Assembly (NCBI GenBank): GCA_020633725.1
Contig: JACKDC010000007.1
Span: 4,870-68,869, forward strand
Direction of reading: 5' to 3'
Length of the DNA: 64,000 bases
From: Candidatus Latescibacterota bacterium
GTDB taxonomy: Bacteria > Krumholzibacteriota > Krumholzibacteriia > JACNKJ01
This document shows, piece after piece, positions 1 through 7,154 of the stretch (the stretch's first letter is position 1; each line of letters opens with the position of its first letter). The notes beneath the pieces are model-generated. The model saw only the letters and a list, made by a program, of their open reading frames with translations. It ran no database searches and was not told the DNA's origin. The position numbers were made by a program, and so were the translations under genes.

Positions 1-57
1 AGGCGCGGCGCCCAGGAGCGCGAGGACGAGGGCGAAGAGCGCGGAGGGGCGGCGCAT
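1..57 (-). CDS. N-terminus of a secreted protein (partial, runs off the window)
   Basis: Reading leftward from an ATG at 57 gives MRRPSALFALVLALLGAAP before the window ends. Two arginines followed by a leucine- and alanine-rich stretch is a classical Sec signal peptide. Only 19 codons are visible, so the product cannot be named. The gene is divergent from the propeller gene at 177, with the shared upstream region between them. Confidence 0.5.
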   Translation of the reverse strand, partial: MRRPSALFALVLALLGAAP

Positions 58-105
58 GCCGCGAGCCTAGCGCCGGGCGACGCCCGCCGCAAGCGCCGCC
101 CATTC

Positions 106-134
106 TTGGCAACCTCGGCCGAAACTGCTAAAAT
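106..134 (+). promoter_or_regulatory. Sigma-70-type promoter of the propeller gene
   Basis: TTGGCA (106-111) and TAAAAT (129-134) are separated by exactly 17 bases. This lies 43 bases before the ATG at 177 in an otherwise GC-rich region. A GGAAGGAG ribosome-binding site follows before the ATG. Confidence 0.65.
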
Positions 135-176
135 CGGACCTGGCCGACCGATGTGGGCGGTCCGGAAGGAGCGAGA

Positions 177-1823
177 ATGAAGTCACTGCGCCTGGCGCTC
201 GTCCTCCTGCTCGCGCCCGCCCTGGCGGCGGCCGCGCCCAGCTTCGGCTGGATGCAGACCTACGAGGGCGGCGGCAACTACCTCGACGAGGCCACGCTGG
301 CCCTCACCGACCCCGAGGGCAACCTCGTGCTGGGCGGCGTGAGCCACGACGGCATCTACGGGCTGGACGTCCTCGTCTGCAAGCTGTCCCGCGAGACGGG
401 CGCCGTGCTGTGGGAGACGCGGCAGGAGGCCTTCGACACCAACGACATGGCCGTGAGCGACATGTGCTGGGACGGGCAGGCGGATCTGCTCGTGGCCGGC
501 TACGTCGTCGGCTGCGTTGGGTGAGGCCACGGCGACGACATCGTCGTCCTGAAGCTGGACGGCGAGACCGGAGAGGTTCTCTGGTTGCAGCACTACGCTC
601 CCGCAGGTGATCAGCACGAGACGGCCTACGCCATCGCCGCCGGCGCGAACGGCGACGCCTACGTGGTGGGTCGCGCCTACACCGAAGGCGCCATGGACGA
701 CATGATCGCCCTGCGCCTGGCCGCCGCCGACGGCTCGATCGTGTGGAACACGCGCGTCGACGGCCCCGAGCACGGCAATGACCGCGCCTATGACGTCGTC
801 CTCGACGCGGCCGGCGATCTCATCTTCACGGGCATCAGCGTGAACGCGGACGTCACCGCCGACTACCTGACGGTCAAGCTGGCCGCCGCCGACGGCCGCG
901 TGCTCTGGACGCGCCGTGACCCCGACGCCCTGGACAACGACAACCGCGCCGGCTGGATCGGCCTCGCCCCGGGCGGGCTGGACGTCATCGTCGCCAACCG
1001 CACGTGGCTCAGCGGCCACTCCTTCGACGTGGTGCTCTTCCGCTACGCCGGCGCGAACGGCGCCCGGCAGTGGAGCGCCAGCTACGACCGCGCCGGCGGC
1101 GCCGACGACCTGCGCGACCTGCTCATCGACGCCGACGGCTTCCCCGTGGTCACGGGCGTGTCGTCCGGCGACATGATGACCCTCCGCTTCGACCCCAGCG
1201 ACGGCGGGCTCGTCTGGGACGCCTTCAAGGACGGTCCGATGGGCTGGTACGATCTCGCCGACTGCGCGATCGACGGCCCCGACGGCCTGCTCCTCGTGGG
1301 CGGCTACACCGACGGCGGCGACAGCACCTGGGACGCGACGATCGTCGCCTACGACCGCGCCACCGGCGACGAGGCCTGGACGCTGATCTTCGACGGCGCC
1401 GACAGCCTGACCGATGAGCTGCGTGGCCTCGCTCTCGGACCCGACGGCGAGCTCTACGCCGCGGGCTACAGCTACGCCTACGGCACCGACATGGACATGC
1501 TGGCGCTGCGCTACGACTTCACCCAGACGGCCGTGCCGGGCGCCTGGTCCGGCGCCGCACCCGTGTCGGCCTGGCCCAATCCCTTCAGCGAGCGGGTGCA
1601 GCTCCGCGCCGCGCTGCCCGCGGCCGGCGACTACCGGGCGGCGATCTACGACCTGCAGGGCCGCGCGCTGCGCCACTTCGCGGGCCGCGCCGCCGCCGGC
1701 GAGCTCGGCCTCGCCTGGGACGGCCGCGACGACGCCGGACGCCTCGCCCCCGCAGGCGTCTACCTGGTCCGCGTGACCAGCGAGACCGGCGCCTGGCAGG
1801 GCCGCGTGATGCGCCTGCGCTGA
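177..1823 (+). pseudogene. Secreted SBBP-type beta-propeller protein with C-terminal sorting module; frame broken by an in-frame TGA
   Basis: The ATG at 177 follows GGAAGGAG and starts a signal peptide (MKSLRLALVLLLAPALAAAA). About seven repeats of the form G-D-x-hydrophobic...W follow, as in SBBP beta-propellers. The last 80 residues form a FlgD/T9SS-like module (WPNPF, IYDLQGRAL, WDGRDDAG, GVYLVRV), so the product is probably exported or surface-attached. Codon 116 (522-524) is TGA, yet the same frame stays open and keeps the repeat pattern through to a TGA at 1821-1823, giving 548 codons in all. The residues before the internal TGA read Cys-Val-Gly, so a C-x-x-stop arrangement exists. Nonsense mutation, sequencing error, suppression or selenocysteine are all possible. 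The two halves alone would be 177-524 and about 585-1823. Confidence 0.75.
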
Positions 1824-1851
1824 CCGCACCGATGACGCCTTCGACTCCGAG

Positions 1852-1879
1852 CCCGGGCCGCGCTGCGGACCGGGTTTTT
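1852..1879 (+). terminator. Rho-independent terminator after the propeller gene
   Basis: CCCGG at 1852-1856 pairs with CCGGG at 1870-1874. An inner CCGC/GCGG stem closes a GCT loop, and five T follow at 1875-1879. It lies 29 bases after the stop codon. Confidence 0.75.
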
Positions 1880-2061
1880 CGTGCGCGGTACTCGCCCCCG
1901 GGGGCGGATGGGATGGGCGCCGTGCCGCCGCTGCCCAGTCCTCGAATCCGACCCGCCCCCGGGGGCGGGCTGGACGACGGGGTCCGATATCCCCTGCGCT
2001 TCCGCTGGGGATTCTCTCTCGGCCCACGACTCAAGAAAGAGCAGCCCGGCCCTTGCGAAGG
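1867..2061 (-). ncRNA. Candidate structured RNA in the 420-bp gap (no ORF)
   Basis: The 1824-2243 gap contains no credible gene. A minus-strand promoter (TTGACA-17-TACATT, 2067-2095) fires into it. The predicted transcript from about 2061 holds several nested hairpins: CCCTT-CGC-AAGGG at its 5' end, an ATCCCC/GGGGAT hairpin with an inner GCG/CGC, and two CGCCCCCGGGGGCG palindromes. GGGCCGGG (plus-strand coordinates 2045-2052) can pair with CCCGGTCC (1867-1874), one G-U included, closing a domain of about 186 nt. This size and closed-end form would suit a 6S-like or other regulatory RNA. I recognise no family consensus, so this is a prediction only. Confidence 0.25.
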
Positions 2062-2167
2062 GTACTAATGTATAGTATCATGTCTTGGCTGTCAAGGCGA
2101 GGCCGAAGGGTATCGGGGGAATCCGCGATTGGAGCGGGGAGCGGCACCCGCCCCCGGGGGCGGGTGC
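1893..2167. repeat. Cluster of three CGCCCCCGGGGGCG-centred palindromes
   Basis: Perfect palindromes sharing the 14-base core CGCCCCCGGGGGCG occur at 1893-1906, 1952-1969 (18 bases) and 2144-2167 (24 bases). The core occurs once more at about 9201 inside a coding region, where codons explain it. Three intergenic copies within 275 bp exceed chance even at this GC content. They could be REP-like elements, protein-binding sites or RNA hairpins. Confidence 0.6.
2067..2095 (-). promoter_or_regulatory. Orphan promoter facing the palindromic gap
   Basis: On the minus strand there is a perfect TTGACA (2090-2095), 17 bases, then TACATT (2067-2072), in a locally AT-rich patch. No minus-strand gene lies downstream before the stop of the plus-strand propeller gene. 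Confidence 0.45.
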
Positions 2168-2243
2168 ACCAGGTCTTGGCGCACCGAGGCCGGCTGCGCA
2201 CGAGGGGAGATGTGGGCAACGGCTCGGCGGGCGAGAGCCGGTA

Positions 2244-2813
2244 CTAGCGCCCCGCCACGATGAAGGCGTAGGCCAGCGGCAGCAGGACGCCCAGCAGCAT
2301 CAGCACGCCGCCGCGGCCCTTGAGGCCCTTGCGGCCGCGCACGAGGAAGATGCCCGACACGGCGAGCACGATGAGCACGCCGGCGTAGACGTCGGCGATG
2401 CCCGTCCAGGCGCGCTTGCCCGTGTTGAGGTGCATGAAGTTCATCTCGTAGAGCCAGGCGCGGCGCTTCACGCTCTCGCGGAGGAACTCGCCGGTGACGA
2501 GATTCACTTCGATCTTGCTGCCGCCCTCGAGGAACACGGCGAGGAACTCGCGCCCCGAGCGCCACGTGCTCTTGACGGCGATTTCGGGATCCAGCGCAGC
2601 CAGGCGCTCGAGCACCAGCGGCGCGATCGCCGCGGTCTCGCCCGTGCCGGGCGGCTCGATGCGCTCGACCACCCGGCTGCGCTGGTAGTTGGCGTCCCAG
2701 TGATGGGCGTGATTCACCGCCAGTCCACTGATGGCGTAGACCAGGGTGAGCCCCACCGCGAGGAAACCCAGCTCGCGGTGGAGCCAGAGGCAGACTCGAC
2801 GAAACGTCGCCAT
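2244..2813 (-). CDS. PepSY-associated transmembrane protein
   Basis: A 189-residue inner-membrane protein. An N-terminal transmembrane helix (about 14-35, LGFLAVGLTLVYAISGLAVN) is followed by a periplasmic PepSY-like region. Two further helices lie near residues 130-150 and 165-187. The HRELGFLAVGLTLVYAISGL start is typical of the PepSY-TM family, whose members occur in iron, flavin or redox contexts. The ATG lies 10 bases after the DUF4920 gene stop with no strong ribosome-binding site, so translation is probably coupled. Its function here is unknown. Confidence 0.7.
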   Translation of the reverse strand: MATFRRVCLWLHRELGFLAVGLTLVYAISGLAVNHAHHWDANYQRSRVVERIEPPGTGETAAIAPLVLERLAALDPEIAVKSTWRSGREFLAVFLEGGSKIEVNLVTGEFLRESVKRRAWLYEMNFMHLNTGKRAWTGIADVYAGVLIVLAVSGIFLVRGRKGLKGRGGVLMLLGVLLPLAYAFIVAGR

Positions 2814-2823
2814 GTGAAGCGGC

Positions 2824-3339
2824 TTAGCCCTTCAGCGACTGCTCGGCGGCCGGCGCGGCGGCCCGCTCCAGCACCACGGCGCCGGTGCCCGTGATCTGGT
2901 AGAGCGTCATGCACTCGGTGACGGACTCGGGGTTGAACTTGTCGCCGGTCTTCTCGGCCTGCGCGCCGCAGTAGGCCTTGGTGGTCTCGAGGTCGAGCTT
3001 GTTGGCGGTCCAGACGCCCTCGGCGATCACGGTCTCGCCCAGGATCTCCGGCGGGAAGACGATGACGCCGTCCTGCACCTTCACGCGCACGGACTCGCCG
3101 TCCTTGTCGGCGCCGATGTTGATCCAGCAGCCGCGGTGCTCGCAGACGCCGACGGCCGGGCCCTGGACGCGCACGACCTTGCCCACGTAGGCGTCGGGGT
3201 CGGCCAGCAGGGTGCTGACGGCGACGGTCTCGCGCGAGCTGACGCCCTCGCCGTAGGTGGTCTCGCCCGCCGCGGCCAGGCTCATGGCCACGGGGAGAAT
3301 GAAGAGGCACAGCGCGATGCTGAGGAGTCCCTTGCGCAT
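2824..3339 (-). CDS. Secreted DUF4920 domain protein
   Basis: 171 residues with a Sec signal peptide (MRKGLLSIALCLFILPVAMSL...AAA). The mature part is a small OB-fold-like domain carrying the family hallmark VxGVCEHRGCWI at about residues 80-93, whose paired cysteines suggest a disulfide or metal site. Two more cysteines lie further on (TKAYCGAQ, TECMTL). It heads a two-gene operon with the PepSY protein. DUF4920 proteins are periplasmic and uncharacterised; no function is assigned. Confidence 0.75.
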   Translation of the reverse strand: MRKGLLSIALCLFILPVAMSLAAAGETTYGEGVSSRETVAVSTLLADPDAYVGKVVRVQGPAVGVCEHRGCWINIGADKDGESVRVKVQDGVIVFPPEILGETVIAEGVWTANKLDLETTKAYCGAQAEKTGDKFNPESVTECMTLYQITGTGAVVLERAAAPAAEQSLKG

Positions 3340-3381
3340 GGACGTCGCTCCTTGGGAGTGAGGGTCTGGGTCGTATTGCAG

Positions 3382-3409
3382 CTAATAGGGTGCGGAATGC
3401 CGCCAACAA
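3382..3409 (-). promoter_or_regulatory. Promoter of the DUF4920-PepSY operon
   Basis: On the minus strand TTGTTG (3404-3409) and TATTAG (3382-3387) are 16 bases apart, 43 bases upstream of the ATG at 3339. AAGGAGCG precedes that ATG. Confidence 0.45.
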
Positions 3410-3459
3410 ATGCAAGCCCGGACGGTTCCCGCCCACCTCCGTTTTTCCTAAATGCAACG

Positions 3460-5457
3460 ATGACACCGGCCGATGACCTGGTGCGGCCCCCTCCGGCCGC
3501 GGGAGGTGTCGTCTTGCCCACCGTGATCCGGGACCGACTCGGCGCCCTGCTCGAGCAGCGGCGGCTGCTGGATCTGCCCACCCTGCGCGCGCTTCGCGAC
3601 CGGGTGGCGTCCGGGCAGGACACGCTGGAGGCCCTCCTCCTCGGCGAGGGGCACTTCGGCCGCCAGCAGTTGCTGGAGATCCTCGAGAACCACCACTTCT
3701 GTCCGTCGGTGGACCTCAGCGACCCGGCCTACGCGCCGGCGGCTCTGCAGCTGCTGCCCCGCGCGCTGGCCGAGCGCCACGACTGCTGTCCGGTGGACCT
3801 CAAGGGCGACGCCCTGCGCGTGGCCTTTGCCGATCCCGACGACCCCGCGGCGCGGGAGGCGGTGGCAGGCGCGGCCGGCCGGGAAGTTCTCGTGCTCGTG
3901 GCGCTGGAAACCGACCTGCGCGCCGCGCGCCGGGCGCTCTACGACCGCATGGAGTCCGAGCTGGCGGCGGGTGCGAAGGCCGCGGAGATCCGCGTGACCG
4001 CGCCCGCGCCGGCGCCTCGACACCGCGAGGTCGAGCCCGTGCACGGGCTCGAAGGCAAGACGCCCGCGGAGCTGGTGCAGACCCTGCTCCACGCGGCCGC
4101 GGCGCGCGGCGCCACGGACATCCACCTGGAGGCGGCCGAGAACTCCCTCGGCGTGCGCTTCCGCCTCGACGGCATCCTCCACCGGGTGGCCACGCTGCCC
4201 CGCGAGTCCGCGGCCGGGGTGATCTCGCGGATCAAGATCCTCGCCGCGCTGGACATCGCCGAGCACCGGCTGCCCCAGGACGGGCGCATCGCCGTGCGCG
4301 ACGGCGACCGCCTCTTCGATCTGCGCGTGAGCGTCATGCCCGCGCAGCACGGCGAGAAGGCGGTGCTGCGTCTGCTGGAGAAGCGCGAGGACCTGATGGA
4401 CATCCGGAAGCTGCGCCTGCCGCCGGCCATCCAGGAGAACTTCGCCGAGTTCCTGCGCGATCCCATGGGCTTCTACCTCGTCTCGGGGCCGACCGGCAGC
4501 GGCAAGACCACCACGCTCTACGCCGCGCTGCAGGCGCTGGACCGCGAGGCGCTCAACATCGCCACGCTGGAGGACCCGATCGAGTACTCGGTGCCCGGGA
4601 TCACCCAGACCCAGGTGCAGGAGGCCATCGGCCTGGACTTCGCCACGGGCTTGCGGGCGCTGCTGCGCCAGGACCCGGACGTCATCCTCGTGGGCGAGAT
4701 GCGCGACCTGGAGACGGTGGAGGTGGCCTGCCGCGCGTCGCTCACGGGGCACAAGGTGCTCAGCACCATCCACACCAACGACGCCTGCCAGGTGGTGACG
4801 CGCCTCATCGACATGGGCACGCAGCCGCACCTGATCGCGGCGACGCTGCGCGGCGTGCTGGCCCAGCGGCTGCTGCGGCGGATCTGTCCGCACTGCGCCG
4901 AGGAGTACAGCGCCAGCGAGACCGAGCTGGCCCTGCTGGGCTACCCCGAGTCGGCGACCCTGCGCCGGGGCGTGGGCTGTCCGCACTGCGCGGGCACGGG
5001 CTACAAGGGGCGCATGGCCGTCTACGAGTACTTCAAGGTGGAGGAGGACATCCACCGGCTGATCCTGGACCGCGCCTCGCCCTACGCGATCCGCTACGCC
5101 GCCAAGCGGGCGGGGATGCTGCTCATGGCCGACTACGCCAAGCACGCGGTGCTGGAGGGGGAGACGAGCGTGGAGGAGGTGCAGCGCGTCGTGCTGTCCG
5201 AGGCGCCGCGGGAGCAGCTCTGCCACAACTGCCAGCGCGTCGTGAGCGTGGACTTCAGCGTCTGCCCGTTCTGCCAGGCCAAGCTCAAGGAGTCCTGCGA
5301 CCACTGCGGGAAGCCGGTGGAGTCGGGCTGGGAGAGCTGCCCGAGCTGCGGGCACCACCTGGAGCGGGAGTGGGAGCGCGTCTACTGCCGGCACTGCCTC
5401 GCGCCGGTGCAGCCCGAATGGACGAGCTGCGACTTCTGCGGCGGGGCCCTGAAATGA
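3460..5457 (+). CDS. GspE/PilB-family secretion ATPase with three C-terminal zinc ribbons
   Basis: A 665-residue hexameric ATPase of the type II secretion/type IV pilus class. An N-terminal MshEN/GspE_N-like region spans about 20-160. The motor domain carries Walker A GPTGSGKT (343-350), an Asp box (LEDPIEY), Walker B VILVGE (408-413) and a His box (STIHTND). The usual CxxC pairs lie at 476/479 and 507/510. Unusually, residues 588-660 add six further CxxC knuckles, each pair separated by exactly ten residues (588/591-602/605, 613/616-627/630, 643/646-657/660), forming three tandem zinc ribbons. The ATG at 3460 has no ribosome-binding site, whereas a TTG at 3514 is preceded by GGAGG at 7 bases and may be the real start. 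The stop overlaps the KaiC start (ATGA). No pilin or PilC gene is nearby. Confidence 0.85.
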   Translation: MTPADDLVRPPPAAGGVVLPTVIRDRLGALLEQRRLLDLPTLRALRDRVASGQDTLEALLLGEGHFGRQQLLEILENHHFCPSVDLSDPAYAPAALQLLPRALAERHDCCPVDLKGDALRVAFADPDDPAAREAVAGAAGREVLVLVALETDLRAARRALYDRMESELAAGAKAAEIRVTAPAPAPRHREVEPVHGLEGKTPAELVQTLLHAAAARGATDIHLEAAENSLGVRFRLDGILHRVATLPRESAAGVISRIKILAALDIAEHRLPQDGRIAVRDGDRLFDLRVSVMPAQHGEKAVLRLLEKREDLMDIRKLRLPPAIQENFAEFLRDPMGFYLVSGPTGSGKTTTLYAALQALDREALNIATLEDPIEYSVPGITQTQVQEAIGLDFATGLRALLRQDPDVILVGEMRDLETVEVACRASLTGHKVLSTIHTNDACQVVTRLIDMGTQPHLIAATLRGVLAQRLLRRICPHCAEEYSASETELALLGYPESATLRRGVGCPHCAGTGYKGRMAVYEYFKVEEDIHRLILDRASPYAIRYAAKRAGMLLMADYAKHAVLEGETSVEEVQRVVLSEAPREQLCHNCQRVVSVDFSVCPFCQAKLKESCDHCGKPVESGWESCPSCGHHLEREWERVYCRHCLAPVQPEWTSCDFCGGALK

Positions 5458-7154
5458 GCGATCGCATCGAGCTCATGCCCACCGGCATCCGCGGACTCGA
5501 CCACCTGCTGGGCGGAGGCATCGTGCGGGGCAACAGCCTGCTGGTGGAGGGGCCGCCCGGCAGCGGCAAGACCACCGTGGCGCTGCGCACGCTCTACGAG
5601 GGCGCCGTGCAGTACGGCGAGCCCGGGCTCATCCTCACCTTCGAGGAGTTCCCGCGGCAGATCTACCAGGAGGCGGCGGGCTTCGGCATGGACCTGGCCG
5701 CGCTCGAGCAGGCCGGCAAGCTGCGCATCGTCTGGACGCCGCCGGAGCGCATCCTCCAGGGCTTCGCCGGCAAGAGCGACCTGGTGGAGAACATCGTCAG
5801 CAGCATGGGCGTGCGGCGGCTGGTGATCGACAGCATCACGCACTTCAAGCGCGTGGCTCACTCGGAGATCGAGCTGCGCGAGACGCTGGCAGAGATCCTC
5901 AACTACCTGAAGCTGAAGGGCATCAACGCGTTCCTGGTGAAGGAGCTGGAGCGCATGGACGACGCCACCATCGCCTTCGAGGAATACCTCGTGGACGCGA
6001 GCCTGCGCGTCTACAACGCCCGCTCGGATCAGGGCGGCGACAACGAGCGCTTCCTCGAGATCCGCAAGACGCGCGGACAGCGGCACGTGTCGGGCCTGCA
6101 TCCCTTCGAGCTGGGCGAGCGCGGCCTGGTGGTCTATCCGCGCCTGCGTCCCGAGGACGTCTGCCTGCGCGTCAGGCAGTCGAGCGGCCCGCGCCGCCGC
6201 GTGCCGCTGGGCGTGCCCGGCCTCGACGCCATGCTCGACGGCGGCTTCTGGTCGGGCTCCTTCAACCTGGCCAGCGGCTACCAGGGCACGGGCAAGACGG
6301 TCCTCGCCTACCACTTCATCGAGGCCGGCCTGGCCGCGGGGGAGGCCTGCCGCGTGGTCGTCTTCAATCGCCGCGCCGAGGACCTGCTCGCCGAGGTGGA
6401 GAGCCTCGGCCTCGACTGGGGGCCGGCGCTGGCGGCGGGCCTGCTGCGCGTGGACGTGTTCACGCGCGGCGGCATGAGCATGGAGAAGTTCCTCGGCGCC
6501 ATGCAGGAGTCATTGCACGCGGCGCCGGCCGCGCGGCTGGCGCTCGAATCCCTCGACGACCTCTTCGCCATGCCGGGCCGCCACCGCCGGGCCGCCGACG
6601 GCGTCCAGGTGCTGCGGGCGCTCTGCCACGACGTGGGCGCCACGGCGCTCGTCCTCACGCGGGCCAGGGATCTGGCCGGCGACCTGCACGACCGCGCGCG
6701 CGAGATCGGCGAGTTCACCGACGGCGTGCTGCAGTTCTCGCTGGCCGAGAACGAGGGGCGGCTGCGGCGCTTCATCAGCGTGCGCAAGCACGCGGGCAGC
6801 GGACACGTGAAGGAGCTGCGCGAACTGGAGATCGGCGCGGGCGGCATGCGCGTGGCCGAGAGCGCGGGACGTCATCGCGGCATCCTCACCGGCCAGATGC
6901 AGCTCGCGCCAGGCGAGGTGGCGCCCGAGGTGATGCCCCGGGTCAAGGCGGTGCGCGAGATCTTCCAGGAACTGCTGAGCGCCGAGGCGCTGCCCGGCGA
7001 GCTGCGCGCGCGCCTTCAGGCGGCGCGGCGCGAGCTGGTGCTGGCGGACGTGGTGCTGCAGGAGCACTTCGGGCTCACGCAGTTCACCGCCCTCGCCGCG
7101 CGCGAGCGGGCCAAGGAGCCCGCGCCCCAGGCGCTCGAGACGATCGAGAACTAG
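5454..7154 (+). CDS. Double-domain KaiC/RAD55-like ATPase
   Basis: 566 residues with two tandem KaiC domains. Domain 1 has Walker A GPPGSGKT (33-40), the catalytic Glu pair FEE (64-65) and Walker B LVIDS. Domain 2 has Walker A GYQGTGKT (275-282), but the Glu pair position reads FNRRAED and the Walker B acidic position reads LALES, so it may bind nucleotide without efficient hydrolysis. A C-terminal tail of about 110 residues follows. The ATG overlaps the stop of the zinc-ribbon GspE gene, indicating a coupled pair. Such proteins in non-cyanobacteria are signalling ATPases rather than clocks. A role controlling the adjacent secretion motor is an inference. Its stop shares CTAG with the convergent acetoacetyl-CoA synthetase gene. 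Confidence 0.85.
   Translation: MSDRIELMPTGIRGLDHLLGGGIVRGNSLLVEGPPGSGKTTVALRTLYEGAVQYGEPGLILTFEEFPRQIYQEAAGFGMDLAALEQAGKLRIVWTPPERILQGFAGKSDLVENIVSSMGVRRLVIDSITHFKRVAHSEIELRETLAEILNYLKLKGINAFLVKELERMDDATIAFEEYLVDASLRVYNARSDQGGDNERFLEIRKTRGQRHVSGLHPFELGERGLVVYPRLRPEDVCLRVRQSSGPRRRVPLGVPGLDAMLDGGFWSGSFNLASGYQGTGKTVLAYHFIEAGLAAGEACRVVVFNRRAEDLLAEVESLGLDWGPALAAGLLRVDVFTRGGMSMEKFLGAMQESLHAAPAARLALESLDDLFAMPGRHRRAADGVQVLRALCHDVGATALVLTRARDLAGDLHDRAREIGEFTDGVLQFSLAENEGRLRRFISVRKHAGSGHVKELRELEIGAGGMRVAESAGRHRGILTGQMQLAPGEVAPEVMPRVKAVREIFQELLSAEALPGELRARLQAARRELVLADVVLQEHFGLTQFTALAARERAKEPAPQALETIEN

Noticed and set aside
183..2027. A 614-codon minus-strand frame over the propeller gene
   Set aside because: It is an antisense shadow of the repeat gene, with Ala/Gly/Val/Asp-rich sequence and no motif.
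1893..2167. The palindrome cluster as a CRISPR array
   Set aside because: Repeats are self-palindromic, of unequal length, irregularly spaced, only three in number, and no cas gene is present.
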